Assembly (NCBI GenBank): GCA_900771365.1 | Contig: CAAGNU010000355.1 | Coordinates: forward strand, 1 to 7,114 | Source: Bacteroidales bacterium | GTDB taxonomy: Bacteria; Bacteroidota; Bacteroidia; Bacteroidales; P3 | Reading direction: 5' to 3' | Length of the DNA: 7,114 bases | In this document: positions 5,710 to 7,114 of the stretch, piece by piece | Layout of the letters: each line of letters begins with the position of its first letter | Position numbering within the stretch: position 1 is the first letter of the stretch | The notes under the pieces: model-generated | Told to the model about the DNA's origin: nothing | Database searches by the model: none | The model's input: the letters and a program-made list of their open reading frames with translations, nothing else | Translations under genes and position numbers: made by a program

Positions 5710-6318
5710 ATGGAAGATACTTTCCGCACAATAGCAGCACCTGCCGAGGGGCTATACAAGGACAAAGGCAGCAAGTTCCTGGCTTTCGCCTTCCATGTAG
5801 AGAGCGAGGCCGAGGTCAAAGAGCATGTGGACCGCATCAAGAAACAATACTTTGATGCCCGCCACCACTGCTACGCCTATGCTCTGGGGCCTAAAGGCGA
5901 GACTTTCCGTGCCAACGACGACGGCGAGCCCTCTGGCACTGCCGGTCGTCCCATCCACGGCCAGATTATGTCGGCCGGACTGACCAATGTGCTGGTAGTA
6001 GTGGTGCGTTACTTTGGCGGCATACTGCTCGGCACCTCAGGCCTCATCGTGGCTTACAAAGAAGCCACCCGCGACGCCCTGAGCCAAGCCCAGATAAAAG
6101 AATGCACCGTGGACAACCGTTACCGCATCGAGTTCGACTACCTGTCCATGAACTCCGTCATGAAAATCCTTAAAGAATACTCCATGGTGCCCCAGAACCA
6201 GCAGTACGACATGGCTTGCAGCCTAGAGGTAAACCTGCGCCTCAGCCTCTGCGACCGCATGGAAAAAAGCTTCGCCGACCTCCGCAACCCCAACATCATC
6301 CTGACAAGACTGGAGTAG
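5710..6318 (+). CDS. yigZ: YigZ/IMPACT family protein
   Basis: A 202-residue protein of the YigZ family, close to the usual ~205. The UPF0029/IMPACT N-terminal domain spans about 15-120, with GSKF (20-23), DARHHCYAYALG (49-60), NDDGEPSGTAGRPI (69-82) and VRYFGGILLGTSGL (99-112). The C-terminal part (about 135-195) fits DUF1949, a small ferredoxin-like domain resembling EF-G domain IV. Related IMPACT/YIH1 proteins regulate Gcn2 in eukaryotes. The bacterial role is not settled; a link to translation or nucleic acid binding is inferred from fold. The ATG at 5710 gives the conserved N-terminus and lacks an SD. The upstream gap is filled with palindromic repeats, so its promoter is unclear. Family assignment is firm, function is not. 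Confidence 0.93.
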   Translation: MEDTFRTIAAPAEGLYKDKGSKFLAFAFHVESEAEVKEHVDRIKKQYFDARHHCYAYALGPKGETFRANDDGEPSGTAGRPIHGQIMSAGLTNVLVVVVRYFGGILLGTSGLIVAYKEATRDALSQAQIKECTVDNRYRIEFDYLSMNSVMKILKEYSMVPQNQQYDMACSLEVNLRLSLCDRMEKSFADLRNPNIILTRLE

Positions 6319-6364
6319 TCCGAACACAAATTTAATCAGCGTTAAAAAATCTTAATTCGTATCA

Positions 6365-6387
6365 CCTACGCAGGATTTCTGCGTAGG
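6365..6387 (+). terminator. Intrinsic terminator-like hairpin after yigZ-like gene
   Basis: A perfect 9-bp stem, CCTACGCAG (6365-6373) with CTGCGTAGG (6379-6387), has loop GATTT and is followed by TTT. It sits 46 bp after the stop codon and before the next promoter. The U-tract is short, so efficiency is uncertain, but position and symmetry fit a terminator. Confidence 0.6.
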
Positions 6388-6407
6388 TTTGGGCTAAAAT
6401 GGCCATT

Positions 6408-6436
6408 CTTGTCCAAACTCATACGTATTATATATG
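6408..6436 (+). promoter_or_regulatory. Probable Bacteroidetes promoter for the 6467 gene
   Basis: CTTG (6408-6411) resembles the -33 TTTG element. It is followed after 17 bp by TATATATG (6429-6436), which differs from TAnnTTTG at one fixed position. The expected start near 6443 gives a leader of about 25 nt. It lies directly after a terminator-like hairpin, so the last gene is likely transcribed on its own. Confidence 0.5.
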
Positions 6437-6466
6437 TAGGGTTATCCAAAAAAAACGCTACAAAAA

Positions 6467-6961
6467 ATGAGAAAAGAAACAAAAAAGAAGGTCATTCGCC
6501 AAGAGAAATTCCAGAACAAGATGTTCAACTACCGTACCCTGCGCCTGGCTCTGCAGAAATTCGGAAATGAGTTTGAAGCGGTAGAGCCACGCATCAACGA
6601 GGAGCTGCTTGTGTTAAAGAACCTAGGAGTGCTGGACGGCATCTTTCAACTCAAAGACATTGTGGATGGGGTAAGGGCAGACATGTCGGTTGACACGGAG
6701 CCGGCCACAGGGATTCTTGCGGGCAGTTATGTCGCCTACGCGCTGGGCATAGAGTCGTGCAATCCGCTGGAGACCGGAGCAGAGCTAAATCCACTCGACT
6801 TCAAGCTGCCCTTGTGGCTGACCATCCGTTACGACAACGACGTCCGCAACCAGGTGGTGGACTGGCTGAAAGACCATGATTTTGAGGTGTCCACCTATCT
6901 AGGCCAGCCTATGTTGAAACTTGACGGCATCCGCGTGGCCATCCAGCGTGTGGTAAAATAA
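6467..6961 (+). CDS. Small protein of unknown function with DnaE/PolC palm-like segment
   Basis: A 164-residue soluble protein with a very basic start (RKETKKKVIRQEK) and no signal peptide or membrane segment. I do not recognise it as a named family. Residues 85-101 (AGSYVAYALGIESCNPL) resemble the GS-motif region of bacterial DNA polymerase III alpha (GSxVAYxLGITxxxPL). About 20 residues on, IRYDNDVRNQVVDWL (120-134) lines up with the stretch after the catalytic aspartates in DnaE (DFxxxxRDxVIEYV). At the positions of the catalytic Asp residues this protein has Trp, Thr and Arg (about 117, 119 and 121), so it cannot be an active polymerase. The N-terminal half (about 20-70) looks helical. 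It may be a decayed or repurposed palm fragment, or chance similarity. The ATG at 6467 follows an A-rich leader with its own probable promoter. Confidence 0.75.
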   Translation: MRKETKKKVIRQEKFQNKMFNYRTLRLALQKFGNEFEAVEPRINEELLVLKNLGVLDGIFQLKDIVDGVRADMSVDTEPATGILAGSYVAYALGIESCNPLETGAELNPLDFKLPLWLTIRYDNDVRNQVVDWLKDHDFEVSTYLGQPMLKLDGIRVAIQRVVK

Positions 6962-6971
6962 CCACACGCTG
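6944..6971 (+). terminator. Strong 11-bp hairpin spanning the last gene's stop codon
   Basis: CAGCGTGTGGT (6944-6954) and ACCACACGCTG (6961-6971) are perfectly complementary with loop AAAATA. The stem covers the final codons and the TAA at 6959-6961. A competing smaller hairpin (6961-6975) overlaps it. There is no U-tract on the + strand, so it may be an mRNA-end or stabilising hairpin, or a block to transcription arriving from the inward-facing repeat promoter. Confidence 0.5.
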
Positions 6972-6995
6972 TGGTCAAAGGCAAAATAATACTAG

Positions 6996-7095
6996 AGGTG
7001 GGTTCTATAAATTCATTTTTTGCCTCCTGAATGGGCAGAACCCGTTAACCCATCATTCAGCTGGATTATTTTCGTGCTGCAAAGTTACACTTTTT
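6996..7095 (-). repeat. Right copy of ~100-bp inverted repeat
   Basis: This is the inverted counterpart of 1-118. Read on the minus strand it has the same A-rich edge, the same -7 element, the same AGGAGG-ATG-AAT-TTA-TAG unit, and the same complementary segments for the predicted pseudoknot. It lacks the ~25-nt hairpin insert of the left copy, having about 8 nt there. It ends 34 bp past the stop codon of the last gene and faces back into it. About 19 bp of unrelated sequence follow to the window end. No target-site duplication can be judged because the left outer flank is missing. Confidence 0.9.
7080..7087 (-). promoter_or_regulatory. Bacteroidetes -7 element in right repeat, facing leftward
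   Basis: On the minus strand this reads TAACTTTG, an exact TAnnTTTG match followed by C. Nineteen bases upstream is TGTT, only a weak match to a -33 TTTG. If active it would transcribe leftward, antisense to the gene at 6467-6961. Confidence 0.45.
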
Positions 7096-7114
7096 TTCTC
7101 ATTTAGAACATATT

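Noticed and set aside
1..7095. Composite transposon carrying the seven genes
   Set aside because: No transposase, integrase or accessory cargo; the contents are housekeeping genes, and the window edge inside the repeat is better explained by a repeat-limited boundary.

Overview
The window looks like a piece of a Bacteroidales (Bacteroidetes) chromosome. The evidence is the TAnnTTTG-type -7 promoter elements, A-rich leaders mostly without Shine-Dalgarno sites, a TonB-C-domain protein with a Cys-rich N-terminus, and the protein sequences themselves. I cannot fix the genus. All seven credible genes lie on the + strand. In order they are: a Cys-rich, lipobox-containing TonB-C protein (152-988); a short PflA-like radical SAM protein (1047-1709); thymidylate synthase thyA (1926-2720); a mannose-1-phosphate guanylyltransferase (2799-3914); asparaginyl-tRNA synthetase asnS (4011-5417); a YigZ/IMPACT-family protein (5710-6318); and a 164-residue protein of uncertain function (6467-6961) that resembles a catalytically stripped piece of the DnaE/PolC palm.

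The genes are ordinary housekeeping or conserved Bacteroidales genes and do not form one pathway: nucleotide synthesis, GDP-mannose supply, tRNA charging and envelope/redox accessory functions. Gaps of 58-292 bp make one tight operon unlikely. The spaces between genes are richer than the genes. They hold palindromes just after stop codons, a recurring TCAC/TCAT word spaced exactly 7 nt, two copies of an 80-90 bp palindrome with a conserved 25-nt structured loop behind asnS, and a perfect 16-bp palindrome overlapping the thyA ribosome-binding site.

The most striking feature is at the edges. Bases 1-118 and 6996-7095 are inverted copies of one roughly 100-bp sequence. Each copy holds a perfect Bacteroidetes -7 element pointing inward, an AGGAGG site placed for a three-codon ORF (Met-Asn-Leu-stop), and a fold that can be drawn as an H-type pseudoknot. 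It may be a dispersed mobile leader/MITE-like repeat. That both window ends fall in it could simply mean an assembly broke at a multicopy repeat; I cannot tell this apart from true terminal inverted repeats. No tRNA, rRNA, CRISPR array, transposase or recombinase is visible.
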